Positions 1-11,700 of a stretch of DNA of 64,000 nt are shown here, piece after piece (the stretch's first letter is position 1; each line of letters opens with the position of its first letter). Position numbers and translations under genes: made by a program. The notes under the pieces were generated by a model, which saw nothing but the letters and a program-made list of their open reading frames with translations, made no database searches and was not told the DNA's origin. Source of the stretch: Dendrophyllia cribrosa (Eukaryota > Cnidaria > Anthozoa > Scleractinia > Dendrophylliidae); contig JAJLRJ010000011.1 in NCBI GenBank assembly GCA_024195265.1, forward strand, positions 25,937,792 through 26,001,791, in the 5' to 3' direction.

Positions 1-1140
1 CTTTGAACCGCTGCGCGCAGCATACGCATTTAACAGCCATTGTGCGACTTCTCTAGTGTGGGGGTCAGGGTCCATGACTTACATTCGTAGAGGAGCACGG
101 ATTCGATGGTATCTAGGAAGAAAGAGATTTTCACCTCCCTCTTCATGCTAGAGTTCAACACCTTCTACATGTCGTTCAGAGTCTTCGACGCCTTCCCTTT
201 ACTGATTTTGATGCCCTGCTCGGAGGAGATGACCCAGGAGCCCAAGTGTTTGAAGTCTTTGACCTCAGCTCTCTTCCATTTGGCGTCTTAAGGCGGGATA
301 GCCTTAACTACAAGGTGGTTGCTATGGAAGAGTTGCAAACGTCAGAAAATGGGTTTCTTAACTTCCTCGGCTATGATGTTTGGTCATGTTCGTTCTTTTA
401 ATCGTTTCATCAAATTTTATGAGTCACTACGATATTTGGTACGTCACATGACCAGATCCTAATAAAAAAATTTGTAGCATGGATTTGTTAAAATTCATGT
501 TATATATGATTGAAAAAGTTATGGCGGCATAAATATGCATTTTCATACATTTTCTTTAATAGCTTTCTTTCTTTCGTCTAAATGGTAATTCCATGCTACA
601 GATGTTAAAAAAAGTTAAATTGCTTATAATAGAAAAAAAAAGGATTTCTTTCTCTTTTCCTTTGAATATTTGCGCTTTTTCATTCTTACGCGCGGTTGGG
701 GACTGGCACTAGTTACGCATGTGCAATGTCGATTTAGTGATGTCTTGTGTTCATTTGCATAGTTTCCACCATATTAGCACTTTGTGACACGTGAGAAATG
801 CTTACTATGAAGTAATGTCTCTTGCAACAACTCTAAGACTGTAGTTAAAGCTCCCCCCCCCCCCCCCCCCCCCCCCGTCTTAAGTGCGGCGTAAACTGGC
901 GTGCTGTAGGTGATAACCCCTGTTTTCTTCGGTGCCACATTCCCGCACTTAGCCTCTACAAGATGAAGCAGCTTCTGCGTCTGCTTGAGGACTTCCGACA
1001 TCAGCGCTACGTCGTCTGCGAAGTCGTGGTCTGTCTCTGTGGCTGCTGGGTACCTTGTCAACCTCCTCGGAATAGTGGTGAACCCGAGCTCTGCTTCTCT
1101 CCCATTGATTGCTTTTCTCAGTTCATAGTCAAGGACGGCG
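1..1140 (-). pseudogene. Decayed RTE-like LINE reverse transcriptase, C-terminal part
   Basis: Reading the minus strand from about 1140 down gives a reverse-transcriptase palm segment with a catalytic FADD motif at about 1011-1022 (context TDHDFADDVAL). A KKTGVITYS stretch follows, and further down (about 300 to 1) a C-terminal stretch containing HLGSWVISS and TIESVLLYECKSWTLTPTLE. That order and wording are typical of RTE/BovB-like non-LTR retrotransposons. In-frame stop codons near positions 155 and 30, a C homopolymer at 853-876, and about 450 nt of unrecognisable sequence between the two blocks show it is dead. The element continues beyond the left edge. Clade assignment is from memory of family motifs and is less certain than the LINE call. 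Confidence 0.75.
853..876. repeat. Poly-C tract (24 nt)
   Basis: An uninterrupted C run lies inside the decayed LINE. It is one of about ten long C or G runs in the window. Confidence 0.95.
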
Positions 1141-1929
1141 ATGAACTGGTGCTCAGGTGTCGTCATAATGGATATTTGAATATCAAATTCCATTACAAAG
1201 AAGGTTCGCGCCAATACGATAAATAATCCCGATTATCTTACATTCACGTTTTACCCTTTTGTTATTTTACTGTGTAACTACCCCGTTGTCATAACTGAGG
1301 TGTGAGATTTGAAGCCGTTATGGGAACTTCCCGGGATAAAATAATTAGAAAACATATGTCAAAAACCCAGCCCAAAACCACTGAATCTTCTCCCAAAATA
1401 TCGAAACTAAAATAAGGCTATATACTATCTAAGTGCGATCGATTCCATGTATTGTCTTAAAATAAACGGGTGGTTTTGACTAAGAAAATTAACTCGGCGA
1501 TTGTCTATTTACTGACGTATCAGATTCAAGGTAGTCTAGAACAGTCTTCACGCGTTGCGATAAATATTCCTCTTCATTTCTTCTTCAATATTATTTTTCC
1601 CGTTTCTGTGTTGTTATGAGTGTCACGTTAACAATAAGGATATGTTGCTTGCGGGTTCAAAGTTACTGAGCTGAAATTCCCGCCTGAAAAATCGTTTGTT
1701 TTTAAGCAAGAAAACGATAGTTTTTTTGTGTGAATAATAACTGTCGGAATGCCTTAGCGATAGAATCGTTATGTATTTCAACACAATGTTTTCTTGTGCT
1801 GGTTTACACTGGTTCGTTTAACCAACGACCAAATTTCCCCGCAAGTGTTGGAACGTCATTTTTACGGTATAATAGTGCTTTTTATCGCTAATAAAAACGT
1901 ACCTGTTCGGATACATTAGCTGAACTTTC

Positions 1930-2135
1930 AAGCTTTCGAAAATTTGAGGGAATGGAATTTATTGCGACGAAAATTGTAGGGCAAATAGAACACTCTCCGA
2001 AAATCCTAGGTGAACTTTCAACTCTCCGAAAATCGTAGCTCAATAATGTGGTGAAAAGAAATTGTGAGATGAACTAGCACTTACGACAGAAAATATTAGA
2101 TGTAATCCCAATTTATTAGCTCAAACGAAAGACGC
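1930..2135. repeat. Degenerate array of GAAAATnnTAGG-like units, left block
   Basis: At least six imperfect copies of a unit centred on GAAAATnnTAGGnnAA recur every 30 to 40 nt. The copies contain aaaatttgaggg, aaattgtagggc, aaatcctaggtg, aaatcgtagctc and aaatattagatg. No gene is visible. Confidence 0.5.
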
Positions 2136-2139
2136 AACG

Positions 2140-2680
2140 AAAATTAGACCGGTGTTCATAGTTTCCACCGAGGAGAAGGGGCGGAGGTCTAGCGGTAAGT
2201 GGTCACTAATTATAAGGCTGGGGCCTGTTTATAAGGGGGTATGGCAACTCTAATGCTAGGGGTACCCTAGCAAGAGGGTTTCCCCTTGCATTCTCACGTT
2301 TCTTTTCTTACACGTTGTGTTTACACTCCAGCGCTAGGGTTACCCTACCTGCGTGTTAGGCGGGACAAGTTTTTTTCCTTGTAAATGATTCTGGTTGGGA
2401 CAACTCGCCTACCCGGGGCAACTTTTCTTGTTGTTGTTGTTTTTTTTGTTTTGTTTTCGTTTTTCGGTTTCCACACCACACCTCCGCATCTCTTGAAAAC
2501 AAACGTCCATGCAACAATGTCGGGTCGAACACGAGGTACGGGCTTTTAGCCTTATACACGTCAGACGATTTCTGTCTACCGACAATAGCAAAGGAGAAAG
2601 GAAAAGGAAAGGCAAAGGAAACTCGCTGTGTTGTTGAAACAAGAGACTTAAAACAAAAGAAACTGTTCTTCACTCAGAAA
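2140..2680. repeat. Unclassified insertion splitting the GAAAAT array
   Basis: This segment separates two blocks of the same degenerate array. It contains the paired motifs ctaggggtaccctag and gctagggttaccctac, and a T-rich stretch. It looks like a mobile insert, but no clean terminal repeats were found. The open frames on the minus strand here are low complexity. Confidence 0.35.
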
Positions 2681-2875
2681 ATGCCAGGGCAAAAAAAGGC
2701 ATCATTTACATTCATAACGTTTTCGCATAAAATGCTAGGTGAAAAAAAAAAACAATCGCGAAGAAAATGCAAGGTCAACTAAACGTTTCGAAAACGTCCG
2801 AAAATCCGAGCGCACTCTTTCATCGATGACGAAAATGATAGGCGACGTACACTCTGACGAACAGCTATTTAGGTA
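2680..2875. repeat. Degenerate array of GAAAATnnTAGG-like units, right block
   Basis: The units seen at 1930-2135 continue here (aaaatgccaggg, aaaatgctaggt, aaaatgcaaggt, aaaatccgagcg, aaaatgataggc). Confidence 0.5.
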
Positions 2876-3105
2876 GGTAAGGTCAGGGCGAGGTCCAAAG
2901 TCTTGAAAACAAACATTTTAAAGAGGCCAAACCAAAGTACGAAGCCTTGAACCTTCGTTAAGTTCGATCAGAAAGTAATGAAGAGCAGATGGGTACAGAA
3001 ATGGCCAAAACACTGTTCAAACCCCACAAAAAAACAAACACTATATAACCCCACCGATGAAAGAGTTTATAAGGGTTCAAATATGAGATTATTTGTTAAC
3101 TTACC

Positions 3106-3200
3106 ACGGTTTGGATAAAAGGAATACTCCTCCCGAAAATGAAAGTGCTTAGAACGAAGTTGTGTGATCTACAGACTGCGAACACAATGGATCGGAGAGA
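3106..3200 (-). other. Orphan 5' non-coding exon of the A/B/C family
   Basis: On the minus strand, the words CGATCCATTGTGTTCGCAGTCTGT and a later CCGTG|gtaagtt donor (boundary at 3106) match the 5' non-coding exons of genes A (20.41 kb), B (43.31 kb) and C (46.69 kb). The upstream context also matches (gcatgaagtcatcgctgacc). No signal-peptide exon of the family is visible between here and position 1, so this is either the start of a gene whose body lies off the left edge or a relic. The transcription start is not defined. Confidence 0.45.
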
Positions 3201-3499
3201 GAACAAAACATGACTAGATATTGAATATGAGATCACACGTTATTGGTCAGCGATGACTTCATGCGTTCGAATTCCTCCTGGGTGAGTGAATACTACGCAA
3301 GCTGTGATTCCATTTCTGGTAATAAATACAACTTAAAACGAGTCAAACACTTTAGCCAAAATATATTAAGGTGTTCTATTATTCTTTAGTTATTTTTGAT
3401 GACTTTGTTATTTAAAACGCGTGAGGATCGAGTTGTCATATTTCCGACACTTAGGATGTCAAACAACAATTTTAAGATATTTTAAATTTCTTGGTTATA

Positions 3500-3605
3500 C
3501 CGTATTTACTCGAAAAGCGCCGCACTCGAATAAGCGACGCATTGAATAACACTATTATTAAATAGCGTCGCCCTCGAATAAGCGCCATAGTTGGAAAGCC
3601 GGGCT
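3500..3605. repeat. AATAAGCGCC-type dispersed repeat end
   Basis: The sequence ccgtatttactcgaaaagcgcc and two further ctcgaataagcgcc-like words recall a common invertebrate DNA-transposon end. A related fragment is at about 63075-63150 (ccctcgaatgagcgcc). The class is uncertain. Confidence 0.4.
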
Positions 3606-4146
3606 CAATCGAAGATTATGTCGATGTCTAAAATAACAACTATTGGAAGAGCTGGAGTTAAAAAATTTATAACTCGTTTGAAGCGAGGTTGAAATTATAG
3701 ATTACGTTCTAGTAAGTTAACGGGGCGTAAGTTTGTTTTCATAACCAAGTAAGTTGAGAATGTTATTATCTATTTTCAGAAAATCAACGGGGTATTTAGG
3801 AAAAATTTAGATAAATTGATCATTGAACAAAAACAAAGAAAGATTCCTGGAATTTTTCTCTACTTTTTTTTCTCTTTTTAAAGTTGTTATATCTACCACG
3901 TTACCAATAAGGATATATTGTTGGCAGGGTCCAGGTTACAGAACTTAAAATCATGTAAAGAAGTATCTGGTTCATAACCAAGTAAACAATGATTTATATG
4001 TTAAAGCATATTCCGTCTAAATTCTCCAACGATGAAATCCCCATTCGAAAGAAAAAAATAAGCAAATCATATTATTCAAGACCAGTTGTTTGAATGTTTG
4101 ATTTTTTGCTAGTTTTAGATTGGTCCGTTTAATTAATGAAAAATAA

Positions 4147-4570
4147 GCTAATGTGAAAAGCTCCAGGATGGATAAACTCAAAAATTCACTCTCTCGATTT
4201 GGCGTTAAACTTTGGAATGAGATACCGTTACTATATTAGAGATCTCCCTAGGAAAAAATTTCTAAAAACACTACATAATTCACTACTTAATATTTTACAA
4301 AACGAAAACGACTATATTGAAACGCCTTTGATAATAAAAAAAATGATTTCTAGTCAAATTCAACAATTATTTTATTTATTTAACTATTTTATTCATTATC
4401 TCTTAATTCTAAACTATCTAACTGTAAAAAGTTATAACGTTCTCCGTGTACTTTTCTTTAATCTGCCCGCCTAGAATAGCCTTTGCTAAACGCGGGCAGC
4501 TAAAATGTAACTGTTTTCTGAAAATAAAGACTTGTTATTGTTGTTGTTGTTGTTTTGTTGTTGTTGTTGC
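4147..4570 (+). pseudogene. LINE ORF2 C-terminal fragment with TTG-repeat tail
   Basis: The translation reads KNSLSRFGVKLWNEIP and then, after a one-base shift near 4230, YIRDLPRKKFLKTLHNSLL. This is the extreme C-terminus typical of CR1/L2-type LINE ORF2 proteins. A 3' untranslated stretch follows, then AATAAAGACTTGTTATTG and a (TTG)n tail to about 4570, as expected at a LINE 3' end. The frameshift and missing 5' part make it a truncated dead copy. Confidence 0.7.
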
Positions 4571-4930
4571 AAGATAACTACTGGCTGCTTAATTCGCCCT
4601 GAAAATTAACTTTACCTTGTTTTGCATTAACGAGATGGCTCTCAGAGTAAAAGTTAAGATGGCGGCCATCTAGGCACCCATGTTGGATGGCGTCACAAAT
4701 CCCCAGTAGGCCACAACCCATATTATTTTTTTAAGTATCTCAGCGGTCCAGAAACATATATCCCTGAAGCTGAATGGCTAATGACGCGCGCTCCAGCGGT
4801 CGTGATTTTCCCACTCGGACCCGCGTGGGAAAGATTTGTTGTTTAAGGCTTAAATCATTGAATTTTCTCGTAAATTATGGACCCAGACGAAAGTTAAAAA
4901 AGCCTTGGCACTCTTAGAAATTAAAGGGGT
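4570..4930. other. Intergenic, no gene seen
   Basis: It contains an AAGATGGCGGCCATCT word, which recurs near 10560 in a different repeat, and nothing else recognisable. Confidence 0.4.
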
Positions 4931-4933
4931 AAA

Positions 4934-5055
4934 TAGAGGATATTACATGGCCGCGCGAAGGTACGAAATTTCTCTTCGAGTGTTGAAAAATATTTTTCAA
5001 CACGAGAAGAGAAATTTCGTATCTTCAAGCGGCCATGTAATGTTCTGTTTATGAT
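4934..5055. repeat. Foldback (palindromic) MITE-like element
   Basis: Two arms of about 50 nt pair around a centre near 4993. The left arm reads atattacatggccgcgcg and the right arm contains its complement cggccatgtaatgttc. The reverse reading frame here is a by-product of the palindrome. Confidence 0.65.
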
Positions 5056-5059
5056 ATAA

Positions 5060-6210
5060 ACACCAATGAAATCAAACCGTTTCACTTTAATATTTTTTTG
5101 TAGTCCTAAAGTAAAACAACGTGTCAACGGTGATCTTTTCACGTGTGAAGAATGTTTACGCGCGAAAGCTCACCTGGTATTTCATTGGTGTTTATATAAT
5201 AATATTCATTTTCGGCATCCGGGATCTAATATTTTGGCATTGTGATGAAACTTTGGGGTTTCGGTGTTTTCAGCGAAAATCTTGACGAACTAAATATTGA
5301 TCGTTAATGGATATGACAGCTGTTTCACCATGGTTGACATCGGCTGACAAACAAAGATCCGAAAACACGCTAAATTCTTAACGCTTGAACGAGGTATCAA
5401 AAAGACTCAATGAAGAAAGAGGGTCAGATAAACTGAGTGGAAGGAGAAATCGGTCGTAAAAGGCGAAAAATTTTGGATTTTTGGGTTTGTTGATTTTATA
5501 GTTTGTTGGGTGTTTGTTGTTATTCTTTGCAAAGCGTTATTTGTGGCTTACAAAAATTACAGTAACTGTAATTAGACAGTCTAGCGCTTTTTTACAAAGG
5601 TTTTGACTCCATTTGATTTAAGTGCTCTTATTTTTTTCCTATTTTGTTTTTTTTTTCTTGAACTTTCATTAAAAAAGTCTTTCTTAAATTTGTTATTTCT
5701 AGTTTTGTACTAGTTTGTTGTCAATAATTTACACGCCATTTCGCGATCGGATTTTACGAGATAATTCGTACTTTTTACTACATTTCTCGGTTTATATGCT
5801 TTTATTTCTCAGTTTTTTTTTCTTTTATCTAAATTCTATAAGTTTACATTAAAAAACTATGATAATATATCTCAGTTTAAGCTTTCGCCCTGCTATAAAT
5901 GAATTACGCTCGTCTTTTCTTTTAATAGAAAAATTTGGAAAGTTTTTAAAGTAAATCTTCAGCTTTCCACGGCTTCGCTGTAGGCAAGAACATTTCTCTA
6001 TCCTCACCTGAGGCAAACACAACATCCGTTTATTCTACCGAGAGACATAATCTGGTGTTAATGAGACCCTGAAGTGCAAATAACTTGAGGTACTGACTTG
6101 GTACTGGATTTAGCTTAGAAAAAGGGCGATAGGGGACCCACTCCCAAATATGTAGTTATGTAAAACAAACAACAAGGATACCAGCTTTGTGGCAAAAATA
6201 GGGTGGCAGG
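5060..6210. other. AT-rich intergenic DNA, no gene seen
   Basis: No open frame with protein-like composition, no splice-bounded exon of the local family and no clear repeat borders were found. Confidence 0.4.
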
Positions 6211-6224
6211 AAAGGCAGAGCCCG

Positions 6225-6345
6225 TGTCCCGTAGAGTAGCGGTGTCTCTAGGGGACCCCTCCCCACTAGAGTAGCGGTGTCTCTAGAGGGGACCCCCCCC
6301 CCCCCCCCCCCCCCGAAGTAGCGGTGTCAACGGGAGGGGCCTTAT
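6225..6345. repeat. Short tandem block with poly-C
   Basis: Three imperfect copies of a unit containing gtagcggtgtctctag surround a 22-nt C run at 6293-6314. Confidence 0.6.
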
Positions 6346-6550
6346 GTTAGAATGTAACATAGGGTGGGCCAGAAGAGGGGTGCCCTTCTGGGAGGAGAAT
6401 AGGTCAGATGGAACGGTGGAACCATCTTGGAGTGGTAGATCCGGACCTATTTCCAAGGGTGGCTATAGCACTTACTGTGGGGTAAAGTGCAGCCAGGGGT
6501 GCACTTCCCTGCCACGATTGTGTGAGCCCACCGATGTCCTGTAAGGAAGA

Positions 6551-6573
6551 GGGGGGGGGGGGGGGGGGGGGGG
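6551..6573. repeat. Poly-G tract (23 nt)
   Basis: A G run lies about 240 nt after the C run at 6293. The two may be the ends of one inserted element, but the sequence next to them is not clearly inverted. Confidence 0.8.
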
Positions 6574-7131
6574 TAACACAATCAACCCCACAGTAAATAG
6601 GGAGGCGGATTTAGTTGATATACCAAGCGAATAATATCGAAACCTGATGAATATATTAGTCTGAATTCTTAATAATCAATGATAATTTTTTTTATAAGCC
6701 TGAAATTATGATTTGTTTAAGCTTATTTCTTTAATTCTCATTCTTATTTATTCTTACTGTTATTCTTCCTTTTTATTTATTTACTTTTTTTTTTTGACTT
6801 CCTGAATGTAATGTGATTGTTTGAAAGAAAATAATAAAAGTGAATTTGACAGGCTGCAATGCCCACAACAATTCCCCCACAGTAAAGACTATAATATAAT
6901 GTGTTTACGTCATAACATATATCGAAATTCAGAAGAATGAAATGTTTATAGAATTGGAGAGAGTTTTAAAAACCAAACAACTGACAAAATCTTGATGTGT
7001 CAGAGCATTTTGTTCAAGAGTTGGAGGCGAACAAATGTATGGAGCAAGAATTGCATCGCAAAAGATTGGATTCACTAAAGTGACATTAAATCGGCTCATA
7101 AGCAGAAATAACCCATAACGGTTTCTTTCCT

Positions 7132-7132
7132 G

Positions 7133-7223
<91 letters not shown>

Positions 7224-7225
7224 TC
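7132..7225. repeat. (CTTT)n microsatellite
   Basis: About 23 perfect CTTT units. The Lys/Glu/Arg-rich reading frame on the other strand is an artefact of this repeat. Confidence 0.97.
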
Positions 7226-7319
7226 AAATTTACCTTTCCTTGTAGATAACATGACAGGCTATCTAACATATATAGAAAGGCTTAGTCTATTAATTTGCGG
7301 AGTTCTCTGAAGAGAAAGC

Positions 7320-8020
7320 TGATTATCATAAGCTTAACTAAAGTGAAATGTCGGAGGCACAGGATTTATGATTGACGATCGGGCTATTTTTCAACAGTAT
7401 AATGCAACCGTCTGCACAGTACATTTAGACTGTACAAAGCTCACAACAACAACTTTTCCTCGGTCTAGAATAACTAGTATACTCCTGTTGCGTATCGAAA
7501 ATAGCCCGAGAAACTGATTTTGAAAAAAAAATACACAGAAATCTTTGCATAAGGCGACGCGAGTGAAATTAGAACTATAAAATCCAAGTCTTGTTTTGTG
7601 TACATAAAATCTCTTTTCAATCCATGTAATAAATGAACAAACACAAAAAAATGGACAACAAAATCTTCTTTTGAATATTTTTTTTTTCAAATAGCCATTA
7701 GTTTATGTTTAAAAACAAAACACGTACCATTAGCGCATCGAGGAGCTGTCTTCGATGAAATTCAAGATATCAATACGACTGAATTTGAGTACGTTTTATA
7801 AAAATTTCTCCAAAACTAAAGTCAATCACAAATTGATATCTTGTGTTTTATCTTTAGGTCCCTCGGCTGATTGGAAATTCTTTAAAACTTCGTTTCTTGG
7901 GTTCTGACTTATTCCGAAGGTGAAATATCGCCCCGCATTGATAAAAACGTAAGAAATTCCTCGAAGCAAGATTTTATCCCTTACAGCTCTTCTTTTTACA
8001 CTTAAGCGGCGTCCGCCCAC
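7320..8020 (-). pseudogene. Diverged copy of the protein-coding repeat seen at 37.9-38.9 kb
   Basis: Read on the minus strand, this block runs collinear with plus-strand 38110-38870. Shared words include aaaatcttgcttcgaggaa, ggtacgygttttg, cactcgcgtcgccttatgc and tctaaatgtactgtgcag. The encoded C-terminus is also related: the frame ending at 7826 has NAGRYFTFGISQNPRN and ends QDINL, while the other copy has NVGRYVCFYYGFQNQRS and ends VDINL. The upstream half is missing, cut off at the poly-C run that starts at 8020. The function is not recognised. A conserved frame in two diverged copies suggests a coding element, probably mobile. Confidence 0.5.
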
Positions 8021-8047
8021 CCCCCCCCCCCCCCCCCCCCCCCCCCC
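8020..8047. repeat. Poly-C tract (28 nt)
   Basis: An uninterrupted C run ends the homology of the repeat copy on its left. Confidence 0.95.
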
Positions 8048-8109
8048 ATATTAAAACAACACCGTGACATAAACCAGGCTTTAAACGGTGTATATTAAAG
8101 AGAAAAAAA

Positions 8110-8345
8110 AACACGCCAAGTTCATTGTTCAGTTATATGAGCACGCGTGAATTTTTAGTGTTCTTAAAAATTCCCAAGTGTTTATATAACTTAACAATGC
8201 ACAAGGAACAAGTATTTTTCTTATTTCTTTTATAAAATAAACGATTATAATGAATCTTACGTCACGCGCGTGCTTTATCCAGTTTTAATGAACTCGGTTT
8301 AACCAATCATAGCGCGCGCTTTTCCTTGAGCATTTTATAAAATGC
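8110..8345. mobile_element. Foldback-type MITE, copy 1
   Basis: The words cttaaaaattcccaagtg and ttgagcattttataaaatg match, in inverted orientation, the element at 15295-15590 and the fragment at 37020-37115. The right end abuts the start of the large tandem duplication. Confidence 0.55.
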
Positions 8346-8354
8346 ATTACGGAC

Positions 8355-8620
8355 CCCAAGACTCCAGTCAAAGCTCCATGGGACTAGGACAACTCAAAAC
8401 TAAAACCTGGGTGGACTATGAACTGCATTATTGCAGAAATACAGAACCATGGAGCAACGAAGACAAGGACCCAGAGCCCGGAAGAACAATTAGACCGACG
8501 AAACAGGGAGATATAAATTGCATGGAAGATAAAGGGGAAAGAATGGGATATCAGCATAACTTCAGGACCGCAGAACATCAGCCAACTGCAGCAGTACAGC
8601 ATTATCTAACATGAAATACT
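8355..8620. repeat. Internal repeat R1, copy 1 of 4
   Basis: The words tagatcgaaa-free core cagggagatataaattgc and gataaaggggaaagaatg recur at 21395-21625, 27057-27290 and 44760-45000. Two copies keep an open frame on the plus strand; the other two carry a 4-nt insertion or a stop. Coding is therefore not supported. It lies just downstream of the gene A polyadenylation site. Confidence 0.6.
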
Positions 8621-8654
8621 CTTGTACATGTACAAGAAAACGAAGAAACGATGA

Positions 8655-8749
8655 CATTTGCAATGCTTTGATCACTTTATTTCCAATGTGTTGCATTGTT
8701 AGGGCCTTCACCTTTTATATTATATACGTATTATCTACTCTAATAATCA
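8655..8749 (-). CDS. Gene A terminal exon with stop and poly(A) signal
   Basis: Acceptor tttgtcaccag at 8750 is followed by T GAT TAT TAG (stop 8742-8740). AATAAA lies at 8681-8676 on the minus strand, about 60 nt after the stop. The 3' end after this signal is estimated. Confidence 0.7.
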
Positions 8750-11700
8750 CTGGTGACAAAAGGCCGTCATCTTGTTGATAAAATGGAACTCCATGGCTCA
8801 CTCATACTGATCGGTCTGACCCGAGACATCAGCGATAGCTAGTACCTGATGGACAGGAAAATAATAGAGAAAAAAATGAATAAACAGTTAAGTTCCAAAA
8901 GTTGTGAAAGCCTTGCCAGTACAAATCGACCTCCTGGCCGGCCTAGAGGACGTCGTCTACATGGTATTTATAATGCAAAAATTACCAAAAAAAAAACAAA
9001 TAGGAATTAATTAGCTTAAAGATCATTCACAGAGATACTCTTTCGCGTTCATGATATTTCAATTGATATTTCTTCCAAATAATTTTTTGTCAAATCAATG
9101 AATGTATTATTTTTATTTCATTAATTAATAGTTTTATTATTTCTTAACAATTTCTCTAATTTTATCCTCTTTATGTAAAATTATCTGAACGTAACAATAT
9201 CAAACATAAAATTTCGTTAATCTGTATGTATTGTGACCAGAATATGTTAGGAACAGAATAAAGGAATAATGTGCGTTTTACTATCTCTAGGTTTTGATCT
9301 TGTATGTACTTAACTATTAGAAAAATAGATCTGTGTCTGGTCATGAGGTTTGTCAGGGAAAAATTCATATAACAGTGAATTAATTGGAATACTATTTTAA
9401 AGTGTCACTATGATCAAAAATATACATTTTCTGTTCTCTTCTTATTTAGAAAATATAAGTACTCGTTACTTACCTTTCAAGTTTCAAGTGAAAACTCGTA
9501 CGGGAAGTGTCATTATTTTAACTTTACATGTCGAATTCGGCTTGCTGCCATTACTCAATTAAAAAATGACCGGGACTGAATCCTGAGAGTTGGATCGAGT
9601 TGGCCTAAAGATTTTGTGACGTCAATGACTCAACACGTGCCTTCTGGCTTTGTTGTCTGTGACGTCAGAAATCAAGTCACGTGTACCAGATCGCAAACCA
9701 GTAGAACGTGTGCTCGGATTTATGAACGGAGTAGTGGCGGACGGATTTTGCGTGATTTTCGTGGGTTTTTGGCGACCTATTGCTGGGCTGTGTAAGAATA
9801 TATCAATCTAATTTATAGCAATTCGCATTTGTCTAAACCTATTAGATACATTTGCGTTAAAAAAAGCGAAAAAATAACAAAAATTTTCGTCGTAGTGGCA
9901 CTTTAAATTAGTTATATAACTGCAAGCCAGTTAAAATAAACATTGTCATTATCATTATATTCAGAATTTCAGCTGTTAATTGAACAATCTGAAATCCATA
10001 ACTTTAAAAAAAGAAGAATTAAAGCCAACTTCTTTCGCTTACTTCATCTCCTCGCTGCTGACAATTTTGAAAACGTAGTAAAACTGAAAGAAATGGACTT
10101 TGGTAAGTGTTTTACAAAATAAGCATTTCGTTGTTCCCTTACGTTTTGTGTAATGGAAGTAAATATTTACAGGCAACTGAGCTCTCTCTATTTTGAAATT
10201 TAGCTGACAGTTTGTGCGCACGTGATATTGCAGTTCGCCATAATTTAACCCTCGGACGTACAAGGGGGGGGGGGGACATTTACGATTAGCACATTTCGTT
10301 CTCAGTAGACACATTTTGGTAAAGTTTGGTGACAACCGGTTGCTATGGTAACGGAATATGACGTCATAAGTAACATGTGTTCAAGCCATTTTCGAATAAA
10401 AATGCGTGTTTTTTCACCTTTTTTTAGTGAAAAAAAAAAACATATAAAATGCTACCAAAAGCATCAAAATGTTTAATTGTATGTTATTTTGCAACTCCAG
10501 CAAACAATATTTGCAATTTCCATATTTTCCTGATAAATTTGAATTTTTAGTAAAATCCAAGATGGCGGCCGTCTTGGCAGCCATTTTAGATGACATCACG
10601 GACCCCAGCAGCGTCACAACCCATAATATTTACTTTATCTTGTAGAGCAAATCGCGGGTTATCTATTAGATGCAAAAACTCAAAACGTGGGGGTATAAGT
10701 TTGCGTGTACGTCCGAGGATTAAAGCAATCCAAACGAGGTTAATTGTGTTTTAAAATAAGCGCTAAAAAATATGACAAGTATGGAGGGAGGAGGATTTAA
10801 AATTGCTTTATTATCTTAAAATATATAGGAAGAAAAAATCGCTCAAAGCAATTAACGCAAAGAAATATGAACTAAAAAGACAAATTTCAACTAAAATTCA
10901 AAATTCCACCAGAATGGAAACTTTGATTTCTTGATCGATTGTCACCATAGTTAATAAAATGCAACGGTTATGAAACCTGAGAAATGTCTTTGTTCTTTGT
11001 CATTTTTCGGCCTTGACCGTGCACAACACAATAGATGTTGAACTTTTGTTCGAGCAACTGACCAAGAGAAATGGTGCTATTAAGTTACTGATTCAGTCAT
11101 AGGGTGTGATCTAAAAACAAAAGATGTGCACGGTCAAGTTACAGTTCAACATAAATTGTAGCTGATCCTTTGTTATCGCCATTGAAGTCTGCAAGGTTTC
11201 ATAACCAGTCCCTCCAATAACTAAAGTATGCTGTCACGAAATCAAAATCGACGAACTGTAATCCACTTCCATCCTTGTAATCCTGCACTTTTTCTTAAAA
11301 CTATTGTTTCTGTTTTGCTCAATAGAAATCTTTTATTTTTATTTATGATGATGATGATGATGATGATGATCTGATTTAGTTATGTATTTGCTGGCAATTG
11401 GCGATATTAGTAAACACAACTTCGTTATTTCGGATGGACAGTGTCCCTTTAAGAATCTTAAAATCTATTAATTATGTTAATGGCCAAAGTTCTCAACTAA
11501 GAAAAGTGATACCCAAACAAACCGGTTTCGCTTACTTCGTTGGTTCCGCTTCACCACGCTAAGGATTTCTGCAATTGACAAATGTTTATAACTTTCAAAA
11601 TTACAGCGTATTTAAATAATAATCGAATCGATAAGTGGGTAGTTAAGGGAACTATGGGAGAAAACCACCGAAAACAATCAATACAAAAACAAGTAAGTTT

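Noticed and set aside
774..1214. 146-codon frame read as a full protein
   Set aside because: Only the middle matches a LINE reverse transcriptase. The N-terminus is unrelated and the Gly run comes from a homopolymer.
6929..7252. 107-codon Lys/Glu/Arg-repeat frame
   Set aside because: It is the translation of the (CTTT)n microsatellite.
8342..8614. Plus-strand open frame with NCMEDKGERMG, similar to a frame at 21440-21625
   Set aside because: Four copies of this sequence exist. The copy at 27.2 kb has a 4-nt insertion and the copy at 44.9 kb has a stop at the same place, so the frame is not maintained. It is kept as repeat R1 only.
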